This document shows, in pieces, positions 30,242 through 39,200 of a stretch of DNA of 52,078 nt; position 1 is the first letter of the stretch, and each line of letters opens with the position of its first letter. The position numbers and the translations under genes were made by a program. This DNA comes from a virus, in IMG/VR virus record IMGVR_UViG_3300020281_000035, positions 1-52,078 of that record; one strand, 5' to 3'. The notes under the pieces are model-generated. The model saw nothing but the letters and a program-made list of their open reading frames with translations. It was not told where the DNA came from and made no database searches.

Positions 30242-30270
30242 TTGACTGGGATTTGGGTTTATGCTCTAAT
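30242..30270 (+). promoter_or_regulatory. Rightward late promoter upstream of the large terminase
   Basis: TTGACT (30242-30247) and TCTAAT (30265-30270) are 17 bases apart, diverging from the leftward promoter at 30186. A second possible -10 TATTAT lies at 30351-30356, only ten bases before the terminase ATG, which would give a nearly leaderless transcript. The gene has no clear Shine-Dalgarno site. The intervening leader (30271-30365) holds the 14-base repeat at 30297. Confidence 0.5.
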
Positions 30271-30296
30271 ATACCCCCACCCCCGCAGGTACACCG

Positions 30297-30310
30297 GACC
30301 TGCGGCCCAT
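30297..30310 (+). repeat. 14-base direct repeat, right copy (with 28099-28112)
   Basis: GACCTGCGGCCCAT, identical to 28099-28112, in the leader of the large terminase gene. See the left copy; the pair brackets the leftward gene island. Confidence 0.75.
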
Positions 30311-30365
30311 ACTGCATGCATGTTGCAGGGTTGATAAATTCATTCGCGTATATTATCGTTCGAGC

Positions 30366-31853
30366 ATGGAGAACCTTGGACTAGAGCTACTTCCTGATGA
30401 TGTATTGAAGGAAATTTACCTGCTAGAAGAGCAGGCGAAGCGACTTGACCTGCGTGACAAAGCACAAGAAGACTTTATGTCTTATGTTCACCACGTCTAT
30501 GACAATTTCATAGAGGGGACCCATCATAGAATCATAGCTGAAAAGCTAGAGCGGATTGCCAAGGGCGATTTGAAAAGACTGATTGTCAATATGCCGCCCC
30601 GACATTCAAAGTCAGAATTTGCATCCTATCTCATGCCCTCCTGGTTCTTGGGCCGAAATCCAAAGTTAAAGATTATTCAGGCTACCATGAATACCGAACT
30701 TGCTGTAAGATTCGGAAGAAAGGTCCGAGACCTGATCGCCGACCCGGTATATCGGGAGGTCTTTCCCAACACGGACCTAAAACAGGATAGCCAAGCTGCT
30801 GGTCGGTGGGAGACTAGCGTCGGCGGGGAATATTTCGCAGCAGGGGTGGGAGCGGCGATGACTGGTCGTGGCGCAGACTTGCTTATCATCGATGACCCGC
30901 ACTCGGAACAAGATGCGCTATCCGCGTCTGCTTATGATAATGCGTATGAGTGGTACACTTCGGGTCCTAGACAGAGACTCCAGCCGGGTGGCAGCATAAT
31001 TATTGTTCAAACCCGGTGGTCAAAGAAGGATATTACGGGCAGGTTACTGACCGCACAAGCCAAAGATGTTATGGCTGACCAGTGGGATGTTGTAGAATTT
31101 CCTGCGATTATGCCGTCGGGGGAACCATTATGGCCTGAATTTTGGCAAAAGGACGAGCTTCTCAAGGTCAAAGCTTCGTTGTCCGTGGGCAAATGGAATG
31201 CGCAGTGGCAACAAAATCCTACGTCCGAAGAAACCGCGATGGTCAAGCGGGACTGGTGGCAGGAGTGGGAAGAAGACGATATTCCTGATTTAGACTACAT
31301 AATACAGTCGTATGATACCGCGTATTCAAAGAAAGAAACCGCTGACTATTCTGCTATTACAACGTGGGGTGTGTTTCGCCCGTACAAAAATTCTGAGGAG
31401 CATCTAATATTGTTAGATGCCAAGAAAGGTCGGTGGAACTTTCCAGAACTTAAAACCATAGCGCGTGAAGAGTTTGAGTATTGGGACCCAGAGTTGATGT
31501 TGATTGAGGCAAAAGCGTCTGGTCAACCGTTGGCTGATGAAATGCGGTTACTGAACCTCCCGGTTGCAACCTTTGCCCCCGGTCGTCGGAAGGGTGGGGG
31601 AGGTCTGGACAAGACTGCGCGTATGCATATTGTTTCGCCTATTTTTGAATCTGGCAAAGTGTGGTATCCTGTTGGAGAAAAATTTGCTGACGAAGTCATC
31701 GAAGAGGTTGCATCATTTCCTAATGGCGACCATGATGACTTTTGTGATAGTATGACTATGGCCCTGATGCGTTTTCGCCAGGGCGGTTTTATTAGATTGG
31801 ATGGCGAAGAGTTTGAAGACGACGCACCGCCACGCAAAAGAGAGTATTACTAA
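30366..31853 (+). CDS. terL: Terminase large subunit
   Basis: A 495-residue DNA-packaging ATPase and nuclease. ATPase: Walker A-like MPPRHSKS (76-83), Walker B LLIIDDPH (172-179) and a coupling motif IIVQTRWS (212-219). RNase H-like nuclease: D317 in SYDTAYS, E381 in LIEAKASG, D457/D458 in DHDDFCDS. The length fits the family. It starts the rightward late operon and overlaps the next gene by one base (TAATGG). Absence of a clear ribosome-binding site upstream of the ATG is unusual. Confidence 0.95.
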   Translation: MENLGLELLPDDVLKEIYLLEEQAKRLDLRDKAQEDFMSYVHHVYDNFIEGTHHRIIAEKLERIAKGDLKRLIVNMPPRHSKSEFASYLMPSWFLGRNPKLKIIQATMNTELAVRFGRKVRDLIADPVYREVFPNTDLKQDSQAAGRWETSVGGEYFAAGVGAAMTGRGADLLIIDDPHSEQDALSASAYDNAYEWYTSGPRQRLQPGGSIIIVQTRWSKKDITGRLLTAQAKDVMADQWDVVEFPAIMPSGEPLWPEFWQKDELLKVKASLSVGKWNAQWQQNPTSEETAMVKRDWWQEWEEDDIPDLDYIIQSYDTAYSKKETADYSAITTWGVFRPYKNSEEHLILLDAKKGRWNFPELKTIAREEFEYWDPELMLIEAKASGQPLADEMRLLNLPVATFAPGRRKGGGGLDKTARMHIVSPIFESGKVWYPVGEKFADEVIEEVASFPNGDHDDFCDSMTMALMRFRQGGFIRLDGEEFEDDAPPRKREYY

Positions 31854-34800
31854 TGGTTGCCCTGCCCGAACCAAGACCAGAGACTCCAAGACAAGCTGAA
31901 AGAAGACAAGCGATAGAAAACGTCCAGCGTAGTTTGCTGGGTCGTCAACTTTATGGTAGTGAACTTACTCCCGCAGGTCTTGCTGCTCGACGGCGTGAAG
32001 GCATAGAGGCTTTGAAGGGTATGGGCGTTGGTCTTCCTGCCGGGTTACTGGGACTTCCAGCAGACCTGCTTGCTTTACTTGTCCGTGACGCTCCTTCTTT
32101 ACTGAACAAGTTAGTGACCGGGGAACCGCTAGATATAGAAGAACGCGGACAATTCGCCAAGGCTTTTGATGCATTTCAGAAGGTCGCAGGTGCAGAGGCC
32201 ATCGCTCGTGGTATGGGATTCGGCGAAAACTTGGACGCAGAGTCCGAAGGCGGTGACGCAGCTTCTCGTGCAGGTATGAATCCATTTCGTCAGGGGATGT
32301 TGACTACTGAGCTTGTAGCCGATCCGTTTCTTGCGTTTAAAGGAATTAGTTCGTTATTGAAGGCAGGTTCAAGGACCGACACCCCCGCAACTCGGTCCAC
32401 GGACCTTGCACCTGTAGGCGCGACCGACGACACACCTACGACTACGACCACGGTCCCTGAACCTGCGGTCCCTGAACCTGAAAGAAGAATTATAGACTTC
32501 ACACCTGCGGATGCAGATCCTGACGATGAGATGGATATCTTTTCGTTTGGGGTGGACATGTTTCACACGCCAACTGGAAGGAGAGTTCCGTCAGATACGA
32601 TTATAAGAGGCAGAATTAGCGAATTTGAAACAGCCGGGGGGCGCGATGCTAGTCTTGTGAACAGGACCGAATTCACTCAGCGCATGGCAACGCAAGCAGA
32701 GATGGATGAGTTTACCCGTGAGCAGTTTGGTCAGTCTGCACGTCTTCAGTCAACAGGTGATATTGGACCTGAAGTTCTTGAAGGTGAGTTTACATCCACT
32801 CCAGGCACTGCACCAGAAGGTGACGAGGCTAATCAACTGTTTGATGCAGCATCACAGGCTCGTGCTCTTGAGAATGTAGAAGACTCAGCCCAACAGGCAG
32901 CAGCATCAACCCAGCAGGTTGAAGCTTTTCCAGAAGTTGGTATTGGAACTATGCCATCTGCTGACGAAGCATTGGGTGACCTTGATTCTGCTGTGCCAGA
33001 ATTCACCTATGATTCGTTAATGTCTATTCCGGGATACCAAAGAAAGCCCGACCGCAAGTCTCAGAATCTGGTTTATACTGTGGATGACACAGGTGAGTTT
33101 AAAGAAAAGGTTGATAACTTTTCACCAGTCCTGACAAATCTTCATGCGCAAGAGGAAACTAAGAAGATAGGTAAAAAGGGCATTAGGCCGTCGGAGTTGG
33201 ACAAAAGACTTTCTCAAGGTGCCATGAAATCTGAGTACAAGGATAGCCCATTTCAGGATGAACTACTCCGGTTAGCTGATGAAGGTGATGAAAAGATTTC
33301 ATCAACAGCCGCGATTGTAATGGCTGAAGACTTACTGCCACAGGTCCGCAGCAGAATGTTTTTTGTTTCAAAAATAAAAGAGGACCACGCCGATGGTGTT
33401 ACCCCTTACGGTAACAACGATATTCCTCACATTGGTAATGTTACCAACGACGGTGCGGTAGACCAACTATCTACACAACAAATAACCAATGATGTAAGTG
33501 AGTCCGCTCAAGATGCAGCGGTTATTACGTTTTCAACAAACAAGCCCGACACAATTAATATTGGTGATGGAACCGTTATCGAAAATGTATCTTCTGCCAT
33601 CAAGGATAGCATCGATCACGGCTATCGTTTAGATAAGGTGCCCGGATGGTTTGGTTGGGCAAGAACTTCTGTTGTAGTGGGAGAAGATGGCAAAAGATAT
33701 TTAGTTGTAAACGAAATACAATCAAATGGTATTAGAGATTTTGAAGCTGGTTCTGGTGTAAATGGCTTTCCTAACGAACCGGGGACTTTTGAAGTGGATG
33801 CTATTCGCGGTGATGGCAGCGGGGACGTTATTGAAACGGTTACTTTTCAAGACACACCGGAAGGTCGGGCTGAATTTGACAGATTCGTCGAACGAGTTGA
33901 CCAGGAAGGCAATATACGAAGTGTAAAAAGGCCAAAACCAGGGAAAAATCCAAGAATTAAAACCTTAGACGAACGACTAAATGCTTTTTTTGAAGCGGAC
34001 CCACATCAGACTGGAAGAACGGCAGGTGAGGTAGGCAGAGTTAGAATACCTTGGAATGATGAAGCTAAAGCTTTTCAAAAAGCAATTGATGAACATTATC
34101 CAAAAGACGTGGTAAAAAGTGACCTACTAGACGCAGAGGCTGCTGATTTAGAACGAAAGCTAACAGAACTTTTAGATTTCGGCACCCCAAATAGTACCGC
34201 TTTTATTCGTGAGTCTGTTCACCCGCACATTATTTTAAATGAAAACATTTCTAGTGCTTATCGAAAACTGACCAGTGAAGCGACTATTTTTGGGGCAAAG
34301 CAGGAGCTTGACACACTACTTCCTGTTGAAGAAACAGATGTTTTTTACACTCGACTACGCGATGAAACTGGCTCTGGCGTAGCACTAGAAGTTGTAGATG
34401 ACTTTCTAACCGTAAACAGTTCATATGTTGAGGATGTAATAGAAAACATTTTAAGGTCAAGAAACCTTCCGACTACCGTTGAGTCTGTGTCTTTGTTTGG
34501 AAAAGAACTGCGCAAGCAATTAGAAAACACAGCGCGTCATTATAGGAACAACTACGCAACTGGTGAAATGACCACTCCACAAGATTTCAAAGATTATTTC
34601 ATAACTAAGTCTATTGGACGGGAAAAGACACCAAGGTCCAATATGATAGTCCAGGCTGCTGGTATACAAAAAGTGTCTGACACAAACTCAAAAGTTTATG
34701 ACTTTTTAAACAACCCTTCTCCTGAACAGGTTCAGGCTTTTGCGTCCAATGATGTCAATAAAATGACCGCAGTTTTAGATGACATCATGTCGTCTGTTTC

Positions 34801-35770
34801 TGATGAAGAAGTTAAAGCGTTTGTAAAAGGGGTAAAAGAACAAAAGCAGATGCTGCGTGAACGCTATGGCAATGTGATGGACGAGGCTAAAAATCCTTTA
34901 TATGTGGATATAGAAGAACTTATAACAGATTATGAAAATTCGCTTGCGGCTGATCAAATACGACCTGACTTTGCTAAACAACAATTTGAAGACTTTATAA
35001 GACAAACGTTAAAAAACATTGGTAACGAACATACAGACACTGAATACTATAATAAAGGTAGAGATGTTTTACAGTATATGGACACTGAAGCGCGTCTTTC
35101 TCAGTTAAACTTATCGGGTGAAAGACTAACTTCGGCGGAAAAACAAGAAAAACTTGAGGCTGCTCGTTCAAGTATGGAAGCCGTTGGTTTGGATTTAGAC
35201 AAGGTAGACGCCTTTAATAAAGTAAAAACCATGAGCGGCGAAGGTAGAAAAACAGGCTTTATACTAACGCCACCATTTAAAACACAGTCTGACTTTTTTA
35301 AGTATGCTACCCGTTCAATTCTTAAAAACGCACGAGAAGAAGAAGGCATTGATGGTGTTATCTTCTTGTCAGGTGAAGACATGCATCGAATACATGGACC
35401 CGGAAGACCTAAAGATGGGTATGTAAACACTTATGGAACAGCGATAGATAAAGCACTTAGAGAATTTGAAGGTGGTGCTGTAGGAGGCACTGTTCGCCGT
35501 AATGTTAATAAAAGAGATCAAGACAGAAACTTAGTCAGCGCAGAACCAGAAAAAATATTTAGGGTTATGCCTAATGTTCCTTCTGGTAGAACGGATCCTT
35601 TTTTAATAGAATCACAAGGCGATGGTCTTAGAATCATAAATTTTGATGACGGCAGCAACATGTCGGCAACAACCCGTCCAATCCGCCGCGCAAAAGGCGG
35701 AGAAGTGGACTTGAGACCACGAAAGATGATACACTCAGGCATCGGTGCGATGGCAAAGGAAGTTATGTAA
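31853..35770 (+). CDS. Very large unknown protein between terminase and portal, polyvalent-protein-like
   Basis: A 1305-residue protein where phages normally have the portal directly. The N-terminus (to about 150) is helical, with a hydrophobic GVGLPAGLLGLPADLLALLV segment. A Pro/Thr/Glu-rich linker follows (about 185-210). Two blocks far apart, KRYLVVNEIQSNGIRDF (E621) and TRSILKNAREEEGIDGVIFL with SGEDMHRIHG (about 1155-1180), match a signature I associate with large phage 'polyvalent' proteins ('EIQSD' then 'GYDxIxW'). The usual Asp of EIQSD is Asn here. The end AKGGEVDLRPRKMIHSGIG is shared with phage virion proteins. It may be packaged and delivered to the cell (inference). Confidence 0.6.
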   Translation: MVALPEPRPETPRQAERRQAIENVQRSLLGRQLYGSELTPAGLAARRREGIEALKGMGVGLPAGLLGLPADLLALLVRDAPSLLNKLVTGEPLDIEERGQFAKAFDAFQKVAGAEAIARGMGFGENLDAESEGGDAASRAGMNPFRQGMLTTELVADPFLAFKGISSLLKAGSRTDTPATRSTDLAPVGATDDTPTTTTTVPEPAVPEPERRIIDFTPADADPDDEMDIFSFGVDMFHTPTGRRVPSDTIIRGRISEFETAGGRDASLVNRTEFTQRMATQAEMDEFTREQFGQSARLQSTGDIGPEVLEGEFTSTPGTAPEGDEANQLFDAASQARALENVEDSAQQAAASTQQVEAFPEVGIGTMPSADEALGDLDSAVPEFTYDSLMSIPGYQRKPDRKSQNLVYTVDDTGEFKEKVDNFSPVLTNLHAQEETKKIGKKGIRPSELDKRLSQGAMKSEYKDSPFQDELLRLADEGDEKISSTAAIVMAEDLLPQVRSRMFFVSKIKEDHADGVTPYGNNDIPHIGNVTNDGAVDQLSTQQITNDVSESAQDAAVITFSTNKPDTINIGDGTVIENVSSAIKDSIDHGYRLDKVPGWFGWARTSVVVGEDGKRYLVVNEIQSNGIRDFEAGSGVNGFPNEPGTFEVDAIRGDGSGDVIETVTFQDTPEGRAEFDRFVERVDQEGNIRSVKRPKPGKNPRIKTLDERLNAFFEADPHQTGRTAGEVGRVRIPWNDEAKAFQKAIDEHYPKDVVKSDLLDAEAADLERKLTELLDFGTPNSTAFIRESVHPHIILNENISSAYRKLTSEATIFGAKQELDTLLPVEETDVFYTRLRDETGSGVALEVVDDFLTVNSSYVEDVIENILRSRNLPTTVESVSLFGKELRKQLENTARHYRNNYATGEMTTPQDFKDYFITKSIGREKTPRSNMIVQAAGIQKVSDTNSKVYDFLNNPSPEQVQAFASNDVNKMTAVLDDIMSSVSDEEVKAFVKGVKEQKQMLRERYGNVMDEAKNPLYVDIEELITDYENSLAADQIRPDFAKQQFEDFIRQTLKNIGNEHTDTEYYNKGRDVLQYMDTEARLSQLNLSGERLTSAEKQEKLEAARSSMEAVGLDLDKVDAFNKVKTMSGEGRKTGFILTPPFKTQSDFFKYATRSILKNAREEEGIDGVIFLSGEDMHRIHGPGRPKDGYVNTYGTAIDKALREFEGGAVGGTVRRNVNKRDQDRNLVSAEPEKIFRVMPNVPSGRTDPFLIESQGDGLRIINFDDGSNMSATTRPIRRAKGGEVDLRPRKMIHSGIGAMAKEVM

Positions 35771-38161
35771 ATGGCATTACCCCCTAGATTAGTAGAAGCT
35801 GCAATGGGTGCAGGTGGCCCCGGCATGTCCGCAGAAGAACAAATGACCGAGGTCCAACTTCCACTAATGGATGACCTTCCTGAAGGTGTCATGATTGCTG
35901 GAGATGAGGAAACTGTTGAGGTCGAGGCTGAAGTCTACGACCACAATGCGAACTTGGCTGAAGTGTTGGATGACTCCATCCTTGGATCTTTGTCCTCGGA
36001 CCTTAGTGGCAAGATTGATGAAGACAAGTCTTCACGGGAAGATTGGGAAGAAGCTATTGCCAAGGGCCTGACACTGCTGGGTATCAACTATGAAGAGCGG
36101 AATGAACCGTTCATGGGTGCGTCTGGTGTGACACATCCGCTGTTGTCAGAAGCTGTGACACAGTTTCAGGCACAGGCATACAAAGAAATGCTACCGCCGG
36201 GTGGTCCTGTAAAGACACAGATAGTAGGTATGCAGTCTAAAGAAGTCGAAGATCAAGCCCAGCGGGTCAAGGACTTCATGAATTATCAGATTACAGAGGT
36301 GATGGAAGAGTATGATCTGGACACAGATCAGATGCTTTTCTATTTGCCCATTACAGGTTCGACGTTCAAGAAGGTATACTTCGACCCGATGAAGCAGAGA
36401 GCTATGTCGAAGTTTGTGCCTGCGGAAGATTTGATTGTGCCGTACAGCGCGACAGATTTACAGACTGCCGAGCGGTACACACATGTAGTTCGCATGAGCG
36501 AGAACGATATCCGAAAGCTACAAGTAGGAGGTATATATCGTGACGTATCACTCTCAGCTACTGAAGATGAAGAGGCTGATTCAACAATACGGGGTAAATC
36601 TGATGATATCCAAGGTCTCCGTCCGGGTTACTCTGATGAAATGTTTACAGTCCATGAAATCCATGTCGATTTGGACCTTGAGGGATTTGAGGATATGGAT
36701 GCGATGGGTGAGGCGACAGGTATCAAGCTGCCTTACATTGTCACAATGGACGAAGGCTCTGGGCAGATTTTGTCAGTTGTTCGCAACTGGCGGGAAACCG
36801 ATCCTCTTCGGCGTAAGCGTCAGTACTTTGTTCATTATAAGTTTCTTCCTGGTTTTGGTTTTTATGGCTTTGGCCTACTTCATATGATAGGAGGGCTGTC
36901 TCGTGCAGCAACTTCAATACTACGTCAGCTTATTGATGCTGGAACTTTGTCAAATTTACCGGGCGGTTTCAAGGCTCGTGGTGTTCGCATTCGCAATGAT
37001 GATGAGCCTGTTAATCCTGGTGAGTTCCGCGATCTTGACGCTCCTGGTGGCGATATTCGTAACGCCATTATTCCTCTTCCATACAAAGAACCATCTGGAA
37101 CGCTTGCCCAACTTCTGGGAGTTGTTGTTGACTCTGGTAGAAGATTTGCACAAGTGGCAGACTCAAAGGTCGCTGACGTTAATTCGCAAGCTCCAGTCGG
37201 TACAACAGTGGCTCTCATTGAGCAAGGTTCAAAAGTAATCAGCAGTATTCACAAGCGGCTGCATTATGCACAGAAAAACGAATTTAGACTACTGTCAGAA
37301 ATATTTGCACTTAATCCTGTACCTTATCCGTACATGATTGGCCCGAATGTCCCGCCCGAAATAATGGCGCAGGACTTCGACGGGCGGGTAGACGTTCTCC
37401 CAGTATCCGACCCGTCGATCTTTTCTATGGCGCAACGGCTGTCGCTGGCACAGACACAGCTTCAGTTGGCGCAGGCTGCGCCGCAGATGCACAATATGTA
37501 TGAGGCATACCGCCGTATGTATGATGCATTGGACATCAAAAATATTGATAGCATCTTGCCGCCACCGCAACCACCAATGCCAGTTGACCCTGCAACAGAA
37601 AATGCGAACATTTTAAAAGGCATGCCCGGAATGGCGTTTCAACAACAGGACCATGTTGCACACATTCGTGTTCATGCTGCCATGTTGCAGCAGCCAGCTA
37701 CTGCAACTAATCCACAAGCGTTCATGATGTTGCAGTCTCATGTACAAGAGCACATTGCTATGCATTCTCGTGATTTAGTACAAGACATGTTCCAAAAACT
37801 AGGCGCACAGGCTCAAGCACAAGGTGAGCCTATTCCTGACTTGAACCCGGACGCACTTGAAGCGGCTGTTGCACAGCAGGTTGCCGACACAACTGAAGAG
37901 TTAGCACCGTTGCTAACACCTCCACAGCAACCTGACCCGCTTGTTGCTATTCGTCAGCAGGAGTTGCAGAACGATACGCAAGAAATTCAGCGCAAGGCGA
38001 TGAACGATGCGATGGACTTCCAGATTGATCAGGCTCGGTTGATGCAGGCATATGAGTTGGCGCAGCAGCGTCAGAACTTACAGGAACAGATTGCGGAAGA
38101 CCGTAACTTGGTTAACGTGTACAGGATAGACACACAGGCTAATTTAAAGAGGAATCAATGA
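35771..38161 (+). CDS. Portal protein, P22-like
   Basis: This 796-residue protein forms the dodecameric channel for DNA at the capsid vertex. Conserved stretches fit the P22-type portal: GVTHPLLSEAVTQFQAQAYK (about 114-133), QMLFYLPITGSTFKKVYFDP (about 186-205), FVHYKFLPGFGFYGFGLLHM (about 356-375) and the region near PVGTTVALIEQGSKVISS. The C-terminus (about 640-796) is Gln-rich helix, like the barrel of P22 portal. Length is close to P22 gp1 (725). It follows the unknown 1305-residue gene with no gap (TAAATG). Confidence 0.9.
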   Translation: MALPPRLVEAAMGAGGPGMSAEEQMTEVQLPLMDDLPEGVMIAGDEETVEVEAEVYDHNANLAEVLDDSILGSLSSDLSGKIDEDKSSREDWEEAIAKGLTLLGINYEERNEPFMGASGVTHPLLSEAVTQFQAQAYKEMLPPGGPVKTQIVGMQSKEVEDQAQRVKDFMNYQITEVMEEYDLDTDQMLFYLPITGSTFKKVYFDPMKQRAMSKFVPAEDLIVPYSATDLQTAERYTHVVRMSENDIRKLQVGGIYRDVSLSATEDEEADSTIRGKSDDIQGLRPGYSDEMFTVHEIHVDLDLEGFEDMDAMGEATGIKLPYIVTMDEGSGQILSVVRNWRETDPLRRKRQYFVHYKFLPGFGFYGFGLLHMIGGLSRAATSILRQLIDAGTLSNLPGGFKARGVRIRNDDEPVNPGEFRDLDAPGGDIRNAIIPLPYKEPSGTLAQLLGVVVDSGRRFAQVADSKVADVNSQAPVGTTVALIEQGSKVISSIHKRLHYAQKNEFRLLSEIFALNPVPYPYMIGPNVPPEIMAQDFDGRVDVLPVSDPSIFSMAQRLSLAQTQLQLAQAAPQMHNMYEAYRRMYDALDIKNIDSILPPPQPPMPVDPATENANILKGMPGMAFQQQDHVAHIRVHAAMLQQPATATNPQAFMMLQSHVQEHIAMHSRDLVQDMFQKLGAQAQAQGEPIPDLNPDALEAAVAQQVADTTEELAPLLTPPQQPDPLVAIRQQELQNDTQEIQRKAMNDAMDFQIDQARLMQAYELAQQRQNLQEQIAEDRNLVNVYRIDTQANLKRNQ

Positions 38162-38162
38162 T

Positions 38163-38543
38163 ATGTTTCAGGCTCTTATTGGACCCATTGCTTCACTGGC
38201 TGGATCGTTTGTTGAGGGGCAAGTTTCCAAGCAAAAAGCGAAAGCAACTCTTGCGCAAACTGAGGCGGAAGCGAAAGCGGAGATAATGAAGACAGCAGCC
38301 ACCCACGATTCCAAGTGGGAATTGATTATGGCTGAGTCTACAAAATCTTCAATCAAAGATGAAATCGTCACGGTGATTATACTGATTCCCGTAATTTTAG
38401 TTTTCATTCCGGGCATGGAAGAAGTGGTAAAGAATGGCTTTGATCGTTTGAATGAATTACCGGACTGGTATCAATATTTGGTTTTTCTTGTGTGCAGTGC
38501 CGCACTGGGAATAAAAGGACTAGACAAGTTCAGGAAGAAGTAA
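38163..38543 (+). CDS. Holin, 3TM type (GTA-holin-like)
   Basis: A 126-residue protein expected to permeabilise the inner membrane for the endolysin. An N-terminal helical part with SFVEGQVSKQKAKATLAQTE is followed by 'W-E-L-I-M-A-E-S-T-K-S-S-I-K-D-E', a hallmark of the holin-of-3TMs family described for gene-transfer agents. Membrane segments are at about 69-86 (VTVIILIPVILVFIPG) and 101-118 (YQYLVFLVCSAALGIKGL). It precedes a set of membrane proteins, together a lysis cassette placed after the portal. Confidence 0.8.
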   Translation: MFQALIGPIASLAGSFVEGQVSKQKAKATLAQTEAEAKAEIMKTAATHDSKWELIMAESTKSSIKDEIVTVIILIPVILVFIPGMEEVVKNGFDRLNELPDWYQYLVFLVCSAALGIKGLDKFRKK

Positions 38544-38740
38544 TGGTATTTGATCATTCACAACGGACGACAGAAGAACAGGCGAGAAAGAATCGTGACA
38601 GAGATAACAATGGAAAGATTTCTCAAGTGGAAAATACTCCCCCGCTTGATGATGATTGGGATGTCAATATCGGCTTGGCGGGTAGTGGAATGGTTCATGG
38701 AATTGCCAGACCCTACTGCTCAACAGGCGGCTCTAGTTAG
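38543..38740 (+). CDS. Small EF-hand-like protein overlapping a membrane gene
   Basis: A 65-residue frame whose ATG shares one base with the holin stop (TAATG). Residues 19-30 are DRDNNGKISQVE, an exact match to the EF-hand calcium-binding loop (D-x-D-x-N-G-x-I-S-x-x-E). The frame then runs through a different-frame membrane gene (from 38610) and looks like random translation after about residue 45. The EF-hand and coupling favour a real short product of 40-65 residues. It may bind calcium in the membrane or virion (inference). A single EF-hand loop could also be chance. Confidence 0.5.
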   Translation: MVFDHSQRTTEEQARKNRDRDNNGKISQVENTPPLDDDWDVNIGLAGSGMVHGIARPYCSTGGSS

Positions 38741-38801
38741 TGTTGTAACAGGTGTTTTGGCTGGTGCCTTTGCAGTCTGGCTCAACCACGAGAAGAGCTA
38801 A
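38610..38801 (+). CDS. Small two-helix membrane protein, holin-associated
   Basis: A 63-residue protein from ATG 38610: basic start (MERFLKWKILPRL), TM 1 (MMIGMSISAWRVVEWFM), a PDP turn, and TM 2 (AALVSVVTGVLAGAFAVWLN). The 'W-R-V-V-E-W-F-M-x-L-P-x-P' block is one I recall next to 3TM holins in marine phages. Possibly an antiholin or second holin. It overlaps the EF-hand frame over most of its first two thirds and ends with TAAATG against the next gene. Confidence 0.7.
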   Translation: MERFLKWKILPRLMMIGMSISAWRVVEWFMELPDPTAQQAALVSVVTGVLAGAFAVWLNHEKS

Positions 38802-39200
38802 ATGCCAGCAAAGCTGAATGAGAACACAGAGGTAGCACTACCTTTACGAAATATCATAAGCATGGTTGCTGCTGCATCTTTGGCAACTTGGGCGTACTTT
38901 GGTATTATTGAAAGGTTAAACCAAATCGAGACAGGCATCACGATGATGAGGTCGGACGTTGAACACAACACAGAATTCAGAATAAAGTGGCCGAGAGGCG
39001 AGATGGGGAGCCTCCCGGCTGACTTAGAACAGTACATGCTAATAGAGCACCTAGCTGGAGAGTTAGAAAAACTTCAGGTTAATATCGAATCAGGCAAAGC
39101 ACCCTTTGACCAACAGCAGAAGCTGACATTAGATTTTTATGAGAAGCGTATAAGTAATCTTGAACAGAACATAGAGAAGTTGCGAAACGGTGGTCATTAA
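38802..39200 (+). CDS. Membrane-anchored coiled-coil protein, spanin-like
   Basis: A 132-residue protein with one N-terminal TM (about 17-38, NIISMVAAASLATWAYFGII) after a short polar head, then a long helix or coiled coil (about 39-132, ending LEQNIEKLRNGGH). This is the layout of an inner-membrane spanin, with the coiled coil reaching into the periplasm. The next gene overlaps it by 11 bases, as spanin pairs often do. Sequence family not proven. Confidence 0.55.
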   Translation: MPAKLNENTEVALPLRNIISMVAAASLATWAYFGIIERLNQIETGITMMRSDVEHNTEFRIKWPRGEMGSLPADLEQYMLIEHLAGELEKLQVNIESGKAPFDQQQKLTLDFYEKRISNLEQNIEKLRNGGH

